DNA from: Devosia sp.
GTDB lineage: Bacteria; Pseudomonadota; Alphaproteobacteria; Rhizobiales; Devosiaceae
Length of the DNA: 64,000 nucleotides
Assembly: GCA_015234425.1 (NCBI GenBank)
Contig: JADGNE010000006.1
Location: forward strand, 124,001 to 188,000
Direction of reading: 5' to 3'
In this document: positions 16,548 through 25,171 of the stretch, one piece after another
How the letters are laid out: every line of letters starts with the position of its first letter
Position numbering within the stretch: the stretch's first letter is position 1
The notes under the pieces: generated by a model
The model's input: the letters and a program-made list of their open reading frames with translations, nothing else
What the model was told of the DNA's origin: nothing
The model's database searches: none
Position numbers and translations under genes: made by a program

Positions 16548-16712
16548 ATGCTGTACTATGCACTCGTCTTCCTCGTCATCGCACTGATCGCCGGCGTTCT
16601 TGGCTTTGGCGGCGTGGCTGGCGCGTCCGCGGGCATCGCCCAGGTTCTGTTCTTCCTGTTCCTGGCCTTCCTCGTCATCTCGCTGGTTATCGGTCTCTTC
16701 CGTCGGACCTAG
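16548..16712 (+). CDS. DUF1328 (YtjA-like) small membrane protein
   Basis: A 54-residue protein with two hydrophobic helices ([20 protein letters not shown] and [19 protein letters not shown]) and the glycine-rich hinge and C-terminal RRT typical of DUF1328. GGAG at 16538-16541 favours the ATG at 16548 over an in-frame ATG at 16536. Function unknown; homologues are widespread and often stress-induced. A perfect EcfG-type promoter 30 nt upstream places it in the general stress regulon. Confidence 0.9.
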   Translation: MLYYALVFLVIALIAGVLGFGGVAGASAGIAQVLFFLFLAFLVISLVIGLFRRT

Positions 16713-16731
16713 GTTCGGACGGCATACGTCT

Positions 16732-16761
16732 AAAAGGGCAGTGCTTCGGCACTGCCCTTTT
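16732..16761. terminator. Bidirectional terminator, DUF1328 / YdcF-like gene
   Basis: AAAAGGGCAGTGC, loop TTCG, GCACTGCCCTTTT: a 13-bp stem with A- and T-runs at both sides, placed exactly between two convergent genes. Confidence 0.92.
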
Positions 16762-17553
16762 TTATGGGCCTGGCACAAGCGCGCCGATCCGCCCAGTCCA
16801 GTGGTAGATGGCGAGGCCGATCCACTCCTTGATTGCCACAGTCGATACGCTGATGTTCTGAACCGGATTGGCGATGTCGAACCAGAAGCCCACCGGACCG
16901 GGACTGCGAAAATCGGTTGGCCAGGGCACGACATCCAGATCCTGCGCCGCGAAGAGCCCGACCGAGCGCGGCATATGGAAGGCCGAGGTCACCAGAAAGA
17001 CCGGCCCCGCGGCATCATCGAGAAAATCCCGCGAGAGGGCGACATTTTCGTCCGTATTGCGCGAGTCTCCTTCGAGCACCAGCCGATCACTTGCGATCCC
17101 GAAACTCGTAAAAAAGCGCGCCGCAGTCACCGCCTCGCTTTCCGTCTCGCCCGAAAGAAGGCCGCTGCCGCCGCTGAGGATGATCTTGGCTTCCGGATAG
17201 CGCCCGGCCAGCCAGAGTGTGGCACTTAATCTGTCGCCGGCATCGTTCATCTCGACGGTCTGCCGGGCTGAACTGGGCCGTGCCAGCGTGGCGCCGCCCA
17301 GCATGATGATCGCCCCCGCTGTCTCCGGCATCTCGGCCGGCCGGGCAAACCGGTCCTCGAGCGGCTGGATCAGCACATAGCCGAGCGTGGTAAAGCCGGT
17401 TGTTCCCAGGACAATTGCCGCCAGAAGAAGGGCTGTCGCAGCGAGCCGAAGGCGCGCTGTCCACAGCAGCGCCAACCCGACAAGGAGCAGCAGCAAGGTA
17501 ATGCTGAGCGGCTGCGTCAACAGCCAAAACACTTTCGCAGCAACAAAAAACAT
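16762..17553 (-). CDS. YdcF/ElyC-like DUF218 envelope protein
   Basis: A 263-residue membrane protein with two N-terminal transmembrane helices (about residues 5-30 and 36-60) and a DUF218 domain (from about 80: AIIMLGGATL, then ILSGGSGLLSGETESEA, ESRNT-like GDSRNTDENV and VTSAFHMPRSV). The domain is shared with ElyC and SanA, which act in E. coli envelope carbohydrate or peptidoglycan precursor metabolism; the biochemical activity is not established. Convergent with the DUF1328 gene and separated by a shared terminator. Confidence 0.85.
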   Translation of the reverse strand: MFFVAAKVFWLLTQPLSITLLLLLVGLALLWTARLRLAATALLLAAIVLGTTGFTTLGYVLIQPLEDRFARPAEMPETAGAIIMLGGATLARPSSARQTVEMNDAGDRLSATLWLAGRYPEAKIILSGGSGLLSGETESEAVTAARFFTSFGIASDRLVLEGDSRNTDENVALSRDFLDDAAGPVFLVTSAFHMPRSVGLFAAQDLDVVPWPTDFRSPGPVGFWFDIANPVQNISVSTVAIKEWIGLAIYHWTGRIGALVPGP

Positions 17554-17758
17554 CCGATTCCTCGCGCCAACACACAGGCATGACCCTATCGCGGCAAATT
17601 ATGCACGCTCTGTGGCCGTTCGCCTCTGGAACATTCCGTTTTTCCGCTTGCTATCCGGCTGACATTTGCCTTTCTTTAGCGCGGTGAAGATTGTCAGCCT
17701 CATATAAGGGCAGTCGCCAGGTCAGGAAGCGCCTGCTCGTCGGGCCAGAACAGTAAGC

Positions 17759-18556
17759 ATGACGCAACTCGAACCCGCTGCGCCGGGAAAATCGCCGATC
17801 GTTGAGCTGCGCGATCTGCACAAGTCCTTCGGCGAGCTGGAAGTCCTCAAGGGCATTTCATTTTCTGCGCAGGAAGGCCAGGTCATCACGCTGATCGGCT
17901 CCTCGGGATCTGGAAAATCCACCCTTTTGCGCTGCATCAACATGCTCGAAATTCCGAATGGCGGCGACGTCCTCATCGACGGGGAGGCCATTCGCCTGCG
18001 CGGAACCGGCGCATCTCGGCGTATCGACGATGAGGGCCAGATCCGCAGGATCCGGTCCGAACTCGGCATGGTGTTCCAGTCGTTCAATCTCTGGGCCCAT
18101 ATGACCATTCTCGAAAATGTCATGGAAGCGCCCCTGGTCGTCCAGAAACGGCCGCGCGCCGAAGTGGAAGCCGAAGCCCGCGCCATGCTCGATAAAGTGG
18201 GTATCGGCAGCAAGGCCGACGCCTACCCGTCCCAGCTTTCGGGTGGTCAGCAACAGCGTGCCGCCATCGCGCGGGCGCTTTGCATCAATCCGCGCGTCAT
18301 GCTCTTTGACGAGCCGACATCGGCGCTTGACCCTGAACTCGAGGTCGAAGTGCTGCGCGTCATCAAGATCCTCGCCGACGAGGGCCGGACCATGATCCTC
18401 GTGACCCATGACATGGAATTCGCGCGCACGGTCTCCGACCGGGTCATCTTCCTCCATCAGGGTCTGATCGAGGAAGACGGCACGCCCGAGGAAGTCTTTG
18501 GCGCCACGCGCTCTGCCCGTCTCAAGCAATTCCTAAATGCCGCCAGTCACTCCTGA
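17759..18556 (+). CDS. Polar amino acid ABC importer, ATP-binding subunit (HisP/OccP-like)
   Basis: ATPase of 265 residues. Walker [10 protein letters not shown] at residues 47-55, Q-loop [12 protein letters not shown], signature [15 protein letters not shown], Walker [17 protein letters not shown], and the H-loop [14 protein letters not shown]. The NLWAHMT segment and spacing are typical of the HisP group for Lys/Arg/His/ornithine or opines. First gene of a five- to six-gene unit with its binding protein, two permeases and a hydrolase. Confidence 0.9.
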   Translation: MTQLEPAAPGKSPIVELRDLHKSFGELEVLKGISFSAQEGQVITLIGSSGSGKSTLLRCINMLEIPNGGDVLIDGEAIRLRGTGASRRIDDEGQIRRIRSELGMVFQSFNLWAHMTILENVMEAPLVVQKRPRAEVEAEARAMLDKVGIGSKADAYPSQLSGGQQQRAAIARALCINPRVMLFDEPTSALDPELEVEVLRVIKILADEGRTMILVTHDMEFARTVSDRVIFLHQGLIEEDGTPEEVFGATRSARLKQFLNAASHS

Positions 18557-18624
18557 CGGCAACAAAGAGAGCAGAACCCGGTCAACCGGGCGATAATAAC
18601 AGGTCAATCGAACGGAGTACGTTT

Positions 18625-19377
18625 ATGAAGAAGATCATGCTGGCGGCCACTGCGATCCTGGCGCTGACTGGCTCCGCCATGGCACAGGAAACCGTGCGCA
18701 TTGCCACTGAAGGCGCTTATGCTCCCTGGAACTTCCTTGATGACAGCGGTGCACCTGCCGGTTTCGAAATCGAGCTGGGCAACGCCATCTGCGCCCACGC
18801 AGGCCTCACCTGCGAGTGGATCATCAATGACTGGGATTCGATCATCCCGAACCTGCTCGCAGGCAACTACGACCTGATCATGGCCGGCATGTCGATCACC
18901 GAGGAGCGCCTCGCGACCATCGACTTCACCCAGAACTACTTCCCGCCCGATCCGTCCAAATATGTCGCTCTGGCCGGCTCGAACCTTGATTTCGCAGCCC
19001 TCTCCGGCGCCCGCGTTGGCGTTCAGGGCGGCACGATCCAGGCCAGCTACGCCGAGACCAATCTCAGCGCTGCCAACACCATCATCACCTTCGCCACGGC
19101 CGATCAGGCCATGGCCGATCTGGCTGCCGGCAACCTCGACACCATCATCGCCGACGGCGCCTATCTCGAGCCGGTTGTTGCCGCTTCGAACGGTGCCATC
19201 GAATTTGCCGGTGAAGACGTGCTGATCGGTGGCGGCGTCGGCGCAGGCCTCCGCAAGGACGATGCCGAGCTCAAGGCCGCTGTTGATGGCGCCATCACCG
19301 CCCTGAAGAAGGACGGTACCGTCGACACCATCATCGCCAAGTGGTTCGAAGGTCACGGCCCCTACTTCGCCGAGTAA
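18625..19377 (+). CDS. Amino acid ABC importer, periplasmic binding protein (LAO/opine type)
   Basis: Family 3 solute-binding protein of 250 residues; signal peptide cut after SAMA (about residue 20). The start of the mature protein, TVRIATEGAYAPWNF, and YDLIMAGMSITEERLATIDF are the hallmarks of lysine/arginine/ornithine- and octopine-type binding proteins. It hands a polar amino acid or derivative to the two permeases downstream. A strong hairpin follows it, likely keeping this gene more abundant than the permeases. Confidence 0.88.
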   Translation: MKKIMLAATAILALTGSAMAQETVRIATEGAYAPWNFLDDSGAPAGFEIELGNAICAHAGLTCEWIINDWDSIIPNLLAGNYDLIMAGMSITEERLATIDFTQNYFPPDPSKYVALAGSNLDFAALSGARVGVQGGTIQASYAETNLSAANTIITFATADQAMADLAAGNLDTIIADGAYLEPVVAASNGAIEFAGEDVLIGGGVGAGLRKDDAELKAAVDGAITALKKDGTVDTIIAKWFEGHGPYFAE

Positions 19378-19392
19378 TCCTCAATCCCGCCC

Positions 19393-19426
19393 GCCGCAGG
19401 GTCATCACCCTGCGGCGACATTTTTT
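19393..19426 (+). terminator. Intra-operon terminator/attenuator after binding-protein gene
   Basis: GCCGCAGGGT, loop CATC, ACCCTGCGGC, then GACATTTTTT. It separates the binding-protein gene from the permeases, the usual arrangement for lowering permease expression. Confidence 0.88.
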
Positions 19427-19473
19427 GCTGGCAACGCTGCATTGCAGGGCCGTGCCGGAGCGACTCCCCGTCC

Positions 19474-20286
19474 ATGACAGACGACATAGCCTTCTGGCTC
19501 GCCTATTTGACCAATGGTAAGCACCTGACCTGGTACGCCAGTTTTCAGTTTACCATCTTTGCTGCCCTGTTGGGCGGGGCCCTGGCGGTCGTCTTCGGGC
19601 TCACCGGCGCAACCCTGCGCAATTCCCGCTTTCTGCCGCTGCGGCTGATCGGCACGACCTATTCGGCGATCGTGCGCGGTGTGCCGGACGTCTTGTTCTT
19701 CCTGTTCTTCCCGCTGGCTTTCGAGCAGGGGGTCGAATGGTTCATCGCGAGCCAGGTCTGCACGCCCGAAACCATCGCGGCGCAGACCTCGTCATGGCCC
19801 CCTTGCCGCGAAGCGAACTGGTTCCTGGGCACCACGGAATACCTGCTGCTCGCCAGCGTCTCGCTTGGCCTCGTCTACGGCGCCTTCGCCACCAATGTCA
19901 TCCATGGCGCCATGCGCGCCGTCCCCAGCGGTCAGCTTGAAGCCGCCCGCGCCTATGGCATGAGCGCGTCGCAGGTGCTGTGGCGCATTCAGATCCGCCA
20001 GATGTGGGTCTATGCCCTGCCCGGCCTCTCCAATGTCTGGATGCTGATCATCAAGGCGACCTCGCTGCTCTCGCTGCTGCAGATTGCCGATATCGTGCTT
20101 TGGGCCGACCGCCTTGGCGCGCCAAACTTCCTGCCGGCCGTGGGCCTCGTCCACGAAGACTGGCGCTGGCGCTATTATCTCGTGCTGTTCGTGTTCTACA
20201 TCCTCGTCACCTGGCTCTCTGAGAAGGCCTTCGACGCCATCATGCGCCGTGCGGGTCGTGGCATTCTGAGCGAGGCACAGGGCTGA
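19474..20286 (+). CDS. Amino acid ABC importer, permease 1 (HisQ-like)
   Basis: Inner-membrane permease of 270 residues with about five or six transmembrane helices. The EAA-type motif reads LEAARAYGMSASQVLWRIQI (about residues 153-172). An unusually long loop between the first helices (FIASQVCTPETIAAQTSSWP) contains two cysteines. The TGA stop overlaps the ATG of the next permease (TGATG), so the two are translationally coupled and form the heterodimeric channel. Confidence 0.88.
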   Translation: MTDDIAFWLAYLTNGKHLTWYASFQFTIFAALLGGALAVVFGLTGATLRNSRFLPLRLIGTTYSAIVRGVPDVLFFLFFPLAFEQGVEWFIASQVCTPETIAAQTSSWPPCREANWFLGTTEYLLLASVSLGLVYGAFATNVIHGAMRAVPSGQLEAARAYGMSASQVLWRIQIRQMWVYALPGLSNVWMLIIKATSLLSLLQIADIVLWADRLGAPNFLPAVGLVHEDWRWRYYLVLFVFYILVTWLSEKAFDAIMRRAGRGILSEAQG

Positions 20287-21020
20287 TGCAGGCTTTCCTC
20301 GACGATCTCGCTCTCATGGCACCGGCGGTGCTGTTCAATCTCTACTTTGCCGCCGCCTCCATCCCGGTCGGCTTTGTCTTGGCCATCTTCCTGGCGCTGG
20401 GCAAGGCATCGTCCAACCCGATCATCAACCGGCTGTCACGCGGCTATATCTATGCCTTCCGGGGCTCGCCGCTCTTCATCCAGTTCTTCATGTTCTATTC
20501 GCTGGCCCTGTCACTCAATCTGACAGTCTGGCGTCCCCTGGGCATTTCCGGCTTCGTGCTGCATCCCCTGTTCATGGGCCCGCTCGTGCTGGTGCTGAAC
20601 ACGGCCGCCTATACCGCCGAAATCTTCTACGGCGCCCTGCGCGCCGTGCCGCGCGGCGCCATCGAGGCAGCCCGCGCCTATGGCATGAGCCGCAGTCAGC
20701 AGTTCCGTCGGGTCATCTGGCCGAACCTGATCCGTCTGGCCTGGCCGGCCTACACCAATGAAGTGGTCTTCCTCTTCCACGCCACCGCCATCGTCTATCT
20801 GGCGCTGCCCGTGGTCGGCGGACAGAAGGACCTGATGATTACTGCCAAGGATCTGTTCGAACGCGATTTCAACGCCTTCCTGCACTTCCCCGTGGCGGCG
20901 CTCTACTTCCTCGCGGTTTCGCTGGTGGTGTTCTTCGTCTTTGGCCTTATCTACCAGCGACTGATGCGCCACCTGCCCCAGCCGCCGCGCGTCCGCTACA
21001 TGCCCAGTTGGATGCGCTAG
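20286..21020 (+). CDS. Amino acid ABC importer, permease 2 (HisM-like)
   Basis: Second permease, 244 residues; FRGSPLFIQFFMFY near residues 58-71 and IEAARAYGMSRSQQFRRVIW (about 127-146) are the typical polar amino acid permease motifs. Its start codon overlaps the stop of permease 1. The following MTH1187-family gene starts 9 nt after its stop. Confidence 0.9.
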   Translation: MQAFLDDLALMAPAVLFNLYFAAASIPVGFVLAIFLALGKASSNPIINRLSRGYIYAFRGSPLFIQFFMFYSLALSLNLTVWRPLGISGFVLHPLFMGPLVLVLNTAAYTAEIFYGALRAVPRGAIEAARAYGMSRSQQFRRVIWPNLIRLAWPAYTNEVVFLFHATAIVYLALPVVGGQKDLMITAKDLFERDFNAFLHFPVAALYFLAVSLVVFFVFGLIYQRLMRHLPQPPRVRYMPSWMR

Positions 21021-21029
21021 GAGAGTGCC

Positions 21030-21303
21030 ATGAAGATCATCGCTGATCTCTGCATCGTCCCCATGGGTGTCGGTCCCTCGGTTTCGACCTATATCCGGGA
21101 GGTGCGCGACATCCTCGCCACCCGAAATGCACGCCAACGGCACCAATATCGAGGGCGAGATGGCAGAGGTCAGCGCTGCGGTGGAAGCCTGCTGTGAACG
21201 CCTGCACGAGATGGGCGTCGAGCGCATTTTCTGCACCATGCATTTCTCGACCCGCACCGACAAACCCCAGACCATGGCCGACAAGCTGGCCCGTCTCGCC
21301 TGA
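21030..21303 (+). pseudogene. MTH1187/YqgV-family thiamine-binding-like gene, frame disrupted
   Basis: The first frame gives MKIIADLCIVPMGVGPSVST and on to DILATR (21030 to about 21125), then runs out of frame to a stop at 21197. The next frame gives EMHANGTNIEGEMAEVSAAV to the TGA at 21301. Joined, they make one MTH1187-family protein (about 100 residues, ferredoxin-like fold), but some five residues that normally precede the HANGTNIEGE motif are missing. A loss of 3n+2 bases (such as 14) near 21122-21128, or a gain of one, would explain both. Either a real pseudogene or an assembly error. Confidence 0.8.
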
Positions 21304-21313
21304 AGAAGCAAAA

Positions 21314-22456
21314 ATGACCTTTCAGCAACACACACGTGACTTCCCCGGTGACGCCCCGGGGCAGACAACGACCCTTTATTGGTACGAGCTGGGCCCGCAG
21401 GACGCGCCCACCAAGGTGCACCTGCAGGCAGCGCTCCACGCCGATGAACAGCCGGGCACGATGGCGCTCCATCACCTCCTGCCCATGCTCCGCAAGGCCG
21501 ATGAGAACGGCCAGCTCAAGGCAAGGTTCGTGGTCTTCCCCTCGGTCAACCCGATGGGTCTGGCGACCCGCGTTCTGCGCCGTCATATCGGCCGCTACGA
21601 CCTCGAAACTGGCGTCAACTACAACCGCCGCTGGCCAGATCTTTATCCCGCCATTGCAGAGGCTGTGCGCGGCAAGCTGACCGCCGACGCCGCCGCAAAC
21701 GTCGCGACGCTCCGCAAGGCCGTCGGCGCCTGGATCGACCAGCAAACCCCGGTCACCGCGCAGCAGAAGCTGCGGCTGCACATCCTCAGATCAGCGCATG
21801 ACGCCGATATCGTCCTCGACCTGCATTGCGACGACGAAAGCCTCATGCACATCTTCACCTCGCCCGAGATGATGCCCGGCCTGCAGGATCTGGCCGACCG
21901 CATGGGCGTGGCGGCAACCCTGACGGCTGAGGACAGCGGCGGTGGTTCGTTCGACGAGGTCCTGCCCAATCTCTATCGCAAGGCGCAGCGCGACAATCCG
22001 CAGGCCTCAATCCCCATCGCTGTCGAAACCGCGACCCTAGAATATCGCGGCCAGGCCGACACCAATGACGAAATGGGCCAGCTCGATGCGACCGGCCTCT
22101 TTGGCTTCCTCGCTGGCCGGGGACTGATCGATGCCGACGTCCCCCCTGTCGAGACTTCCGCGCCCCCGGCAACGCCCTTCGAAGCCACTGAAGTGCTCCG
22201 CACAACGCAACCAGGTCTCCTCGCCTATCGGGTCACGCTCGGCGACCGGGTTGAAGCTGGCGATGTCGTAGCCGAGCTGATCGCCATGGATGGCCCCGAG
22301 GCGTTCCTCGCGCGCACGCCCATTCGCGCCGGTACGAGCGGCTTCGTCCTCTCCCGCGCCAGCGCCAAATATGTCCCGGCTGGTGCCTCCGTCGCCAAGA
22401 TCGTCGGCACCGAAGTGCTGCCCACCCGCGCTGGCGGCTACCTGCTCGAAGACTAA
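21314..22456 (+). CDS. Succinylglutamate desuccinylase/aspartoacylase-family (M14) hydrolase
   Basis: Zinc-dependent amidohydrolase of 380 residues. Metal ligands are seen in HADE (His42, Glu45) and in DLHCDDE (His171); the C-terminal part (about 300-380) is a barrel-sandwich-like domain (LRTTQPGLLAYRVTLGDRVE onward) as in other members. It would cleave an N-acyl amino acid taken up by the preceding importer, releasing the amino acid. The ATG at 21314 is 10 nt after the disrupted MTH1187 gene; the longer open frame from 21194 overlaps that gene and is not used. Substrate unknown. Confidence 0.85.
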   Translation: MTFQQHTRDFPGDAPGQTTTLYWYELGPQDAPTKVHLQAALHADEQPGTMALHHLLPMLRKADENGQLKARFVVFPSVNPMGLATRVLRRHIGRYDLETGVNYNRRWPDLYPAIAEAVRGKLTADAAANVATLRKAVGAWIDQQTPVTAQQKLRLHILRSAHDADIVLDLHCDDESLMHIFTSPEMMPGLQDLADRMGVAATLTAEDSGGGSFDEVLPNLYRKAQRDNPQASIPIAVETATLEYRGQADTNDEMGQLDATGLFGFLAGRGLIDADVPPVETSAPPATPFEATEVLRTTQPGLLAYRVTLGDRVEAGDVVAELIAMDGPEAFLARTPIRAGTSGFVLSRASAKYVPAGASVAKIVGTEVLPTRAGGYLLED

Positions 22457-22468
22457 CGGCCAAAAACA

Positions 22469-22495
22469 AGATTGCCCGGCCAGGCCGGGCAATCT
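22469..22495. terminator. Bidirectional terminator, M14 hydrolase / uxuA
   Basis: AGATTGCCCGGCC and GGCCGGGCAATCT separated by one base form a long perfect stem between two convergent genes. Confidence 0.85.
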
Positions 22496-22504
22496 CTGAA
22501 GTCT

Positions 22505-23716
22505 CTAGAGACCGTGCGCGGCATGCTCCAGCGCGGTCATCACGCCACGCAACTCCGCCAGCCCCTTCATGCGCCCGATGGTCGGATAGCCCGGCTGGGC
22601 GCGGCGCCCCAGATCATCGAGAATGTCCTGGCCGTGGTCGGGCCGCATCGGGATGATGGCATCCTTGCGCCCCTCGGCCTCGCGACGGCGCTCCTCGCGG
22701 ACAATGGCGGCAATCAGCGCCACCATGTCCGTATCCCCGGCCAGGTGCTCGGCCTCGTAGAACGAGCCCATGATATCGCCGTTGTCGCGCTTCACATTGC
22801 GCAGGTGGAGGAAGTGAACCTTGGGCCCGAAGCGCTCCATCATGCCCGGAAGGTCATTGTCAGGGCGGGCACCGAGCGAGCCCGAGCAGAGCGTCATGCC
22901 ATTGGCCGGGCTATCCACCGCATCGAGGATATGTTTGTAGTCTTCCTCGGTGGACATGATGCGCGGCAGGCCGAGCAGCGCGAACGGGGGATCGTCCGGA
23001 TGGCAGCAGAGCCTGAGCCCAAGCTTTTCGGCTTCCGGCACCACCTCTTCGAGGAAATCGATAAAGTGCTGTCGCAGCTGGTCCCGGCTGATCCTGCCAT
23101 ATTCGGACAGGTGAGCCTGCACGTCCTCGAGCGACATAGATTCCGTTGAGCCCGGCAGGCCCATGGTCACATTGCGGCTGAGCTGCTTCTTCTCGTCCTC
23201 GCTCATCGCCGAAACCCGGCGCCCCGCCTCATCGGCGATGGCATTGGTGTAGTCGGCACCAGCGCCGGGGCGCTCGAGAATGTGGATGTCGAAGGCCGCG
23301 AAATCATTGATATCAAAGCGCATGCAGGAGCCGCCATTGGGCACGGTCCAGCGCAAATCCGTGCGCGTCCAATCGAGCACGGGCATGAAATTATAGCAGA
23401 TCACTTCCATGCCGCTTCCAGCCAGATTACGCATGGAAATCTTGTAGTTGGCGATGTGCTCGCGCCAGTCGCCCTTCTGCTTCTTGATGTCCTCGCTGAC
23501 CGGCAGGCTCTCCACCACGTCCCAGGTCAGCCCCGAGGGCGTGCCGTCTTTGCGCGTGCCGATCTCGGCATAGCGTTTGTCGATCTCCGCACGGCTCCAC
23601 ACCACCCCATTGGGGATATGGTGCAAGGCGCTGACGACCCCCTGGGCACCGACCTGCGTAATATCGTCAATGCTGCAAAGGTCCTTTGGGCCGAACCACC
23701 GCCAGGTTTGTCGCAA
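22505..23716 (-). CDS. uxuA: Mannonate dehydratase
   Basis: Dehydrates D-mannonate to 2-keto-3-deoxygluconate in glucuronate catabolism. The 403-residue frame has the UxuA opening RQTWRWFGPKDL, followed by GVVSALHHIPNGVVW (about residues 26-40), and metal-site segments LRLCCHPDDPPF and HFLHLRNVKR. I place the start at TTG 23716 (Leu-Arg-Gln-Thr read as Met), because GGAG lies 7 nt before it and it begins one base after the upstream stop; the frame also allows TTG 23734. Last gene of the uronate unit. Confidence 0.9.
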   Translation of the reverse strand: MRQTWRWFGPKDLCSIDDITQVGAQGVVSALHHIPNGVVWSRAEIDKRYAEIGTRKDGTPSGLTWDVVESLPVSEDIKKQKGDWREHIANYKISMRNLAGSGMEVICYNFMPVLDWTRTDLRWTVPNGGSCMRFDINDFAAFDIHILERPGAGADYTNAIADEAGRRVSAMSEDEKKQLSRNVTMGLPGSTESMSLEDVQAHLSEYGRISRDQLRQHFIDFLEEVVPEAEKLGLRLCCHPDDPPFALLGLPRIMSTEEDYKHILDAVDSPANGMTLCSGSLGARPDNDLPGMMERFGPKVHFLHLRNVKRDNGDIMGSFYEAEHLAGDTDMVALIAAIVREERRREAEGRKDAIIPMRPDHGQDILDDLGRRAQPGYPTIGRMKGLAELRGVMTALEHAAHGL

Positions 23717-23717
23717 C

Positions 23718-24107
23718 TTAAAACTCCGTACCAAGAGAAGGTGTTTTGATCATGCTGGCATCACTATTAGCCAGCGCGAGAAGTGTATGGACATGGCAGG
23801 GCGTTCCGGCCCGGCACCAGCAGGCGAGGTTTTTCCCGCCCAGCGCCGCACGAATAGCGTCGCGTGTAGGGGGCCGCCGGATGGCGCTGATTTCGCCGTT
23901 CATCCAGCGGGCGTGACGCGCCACCGCCTCTGCCTGCGCCGCCTCTTTGCCAAGTCCGGTTTCCGCCATCACCTCGGCGATGGTGAAAGGATTGCCCCAG
24001 GCCCCCGGGCGCGCCACGGACTGCGCCGGCAAACCATTGAGCGTATGCGAAACGGCCTGCAGGTCGAAACCCGCCTTGCGTGACAGGACGATCCGCGCCG
24101 GTTTCAT
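23718..24107 (-). CDS. DUF4326 domain protein
   Basis: A 129-residue protein of unknown function with the DUF4326 pattern: RPGAWGNPFTIAEV (about residues 33-46) near the N-terminus and LGGKNLACWCRAGTPCHVHT (about 89-108), whose Cys and His residues could bind metal. The family is also found in phages. It overlaps the TRIC-like gene upstream by four bases and ends one base before the TTG of uxuA, so it looks fully embedded in the transcript. Its connection to uronate metabolism is not evident. Confidence 0.85.
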   Translation of the reverse strand: MKPARIVLSRKAGFDLQAVSHTLNGLPAQSVARPGAWGNPFTIAEVMAETGLGKEAAQAEAVARHARWMNGEISAIRRPPTRDAIRAALGGKNLACWCRAGTPCHVHTLLALANSDASMIKTPSLGTEF

Positions 24108-24721
24108 TTGCGCATGTCCTTGTCATAAACGAACTTGGGCATTTCCCATTTGAACCACAGCGCAGTGACGCGCAGAACAAAGCCCACCACAATGGCAATC
24201 GCCGCCATCAGATCGAGCGGCATGCCGCCGAGATAGCCGAGGTAATAGATGATGCCCGCCACCATCGAGACGGTGGCGTAGAGCTCGCCCTGGAAGATCA
24301 GTGGCACGTCATTGCAGAGCACATCGCGTAAAATGCCGCCGGCGGTCCCGGTCACCATGCCCGCCACGATGACAATGATCGGATGCACACCGGCCTCGAT
24401 GCCGATATTGCAGCCGATCACCGTGAACACCACCAGGCCGAGCGCATCGAGCAAAAGAAACGGCCATTTGAGTTTGTCGATGACCCGTGCCAGCGGGATG
24501 GTCAGCAGCGCCGCGCTGCACACCAGCAGCAGAACATAGGGATTGGCGACCCAGAGCAGGGGATAGTGGTCGAGCAGGATATCCCGGATCGTCCCACCGC
24601 CAAGAGCGGTCACGCAGGCAATCAGGCACACGCCGAACCAGTCCATGTTCCGGCGCCCGGCCGCCAGCGCGGCCGTCATCGCCTCGGCAGTAATGGCGAT
24701 GTAGAACATGATACTCAGCAT
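24104..24721 (-). CDS. Trimeric intracellular cation (TRIC)-like channel, UPF0126
   Basis: A 205-residue membrane protein with about seven helices in two repeats; the signature GGGTIRDILLDHYPLLWV (about residues 41-58) recurs as GGILRDVLCNDVPLIF (about 127-142), as in bacterial TRIC channels that conduct monovalent cations. Overlaps the next gene by ATGA. It sits between the uronate enzymes and uxuA, an unusual neighbourhood; a 109-nt gap upstream (24722-24830) could hold a separate promoter. Confidence 0.87.
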   Translation of the reverse strand: MLSIMFYIAITAEAMTAALAAGRRNMDWFGVCLIACVTALGGGTIRDILLDHYPLLWVANPYVLLLVCSAALLTIPLARVIDKLKWPFLLLDALGLVVFTVIGCNIGIEAGVHPIIVIVAGMVTGTAGGILRDVLCNDVPLIFQGELYATVSMVAGIIYYLGYLGGMPLDLMAAIAIVVGFVLRVTALWFKWEMPKFVYDKDMRK

Positions 24722-24830
24722 GAAATGCCCTCAAGCGCGGTAGAATCTGGATCGCAAGGGCCCATTCCACCATAGGCGCCGCCCCAAAGCCTAGAGATAA
24801 GGCGGCGGGGAGCGCTTTGTCTGTGGCCTG

Positions 24831-25166
24831 CTACAGGAAATCGGCACGGTGCGGCGTGAACGCGTCGACGAGCCTGCCTTTTTCCAGCGCGACAACGCCG
24901 TGGGTGACCCCCGAGGGCACGATGAAGCTGCCGCCCTGCCCGACTATCTGGGTCTGTTCGCCGATCGTTACCTCAAAGCTGCCCTCGGCAACATAGCTCA
25001 CCTGTACATGCGGATGGCTGTGAAGCGCGCCGACAGCACCCTTCTCGAAGCCAAACTCGACCTGCATCAACTCAGGCAGATGGATCAACACGCGACGAGT
25101 ATTGCCGGGCGCCAGTTCGATCCATGCGCTGTCCTCGGCCTGGGCGAAGAGTTTTGGTTCAGTCAT
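24831..25166 (-). CDS. kdgF: KdgF-like cupin, unsaturated uronate processing
   Basis: A 111-residue single-domain cupin with metal ligands in HSHPHVQVSYV and a glutamate in EGSFEV, then PSGVTHGVVALE. KdgF linearises 4,5-unsaturated monouronates from pectin or alginate to 5-keto-4-deoxyuronate, the substrate of KduI. Starts 5 nt after the kduD stop, with GAGGT 7 nt upstream. Function is well supported by the kduI-kduD context. Confidence 0.85.
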   Translation of the reverse strand: MTEPKLFAQAEDSAWIELAPGNTRRVLIHLPELMQVEFGFEKGAVGALHSHPHVQVSYVAEGSFEVTIGEQTQIVGQGGSFIVPSGVTHGVVALEKGRLVDAFTPHRADFL

Positions 25167-25171
25167 GATGT

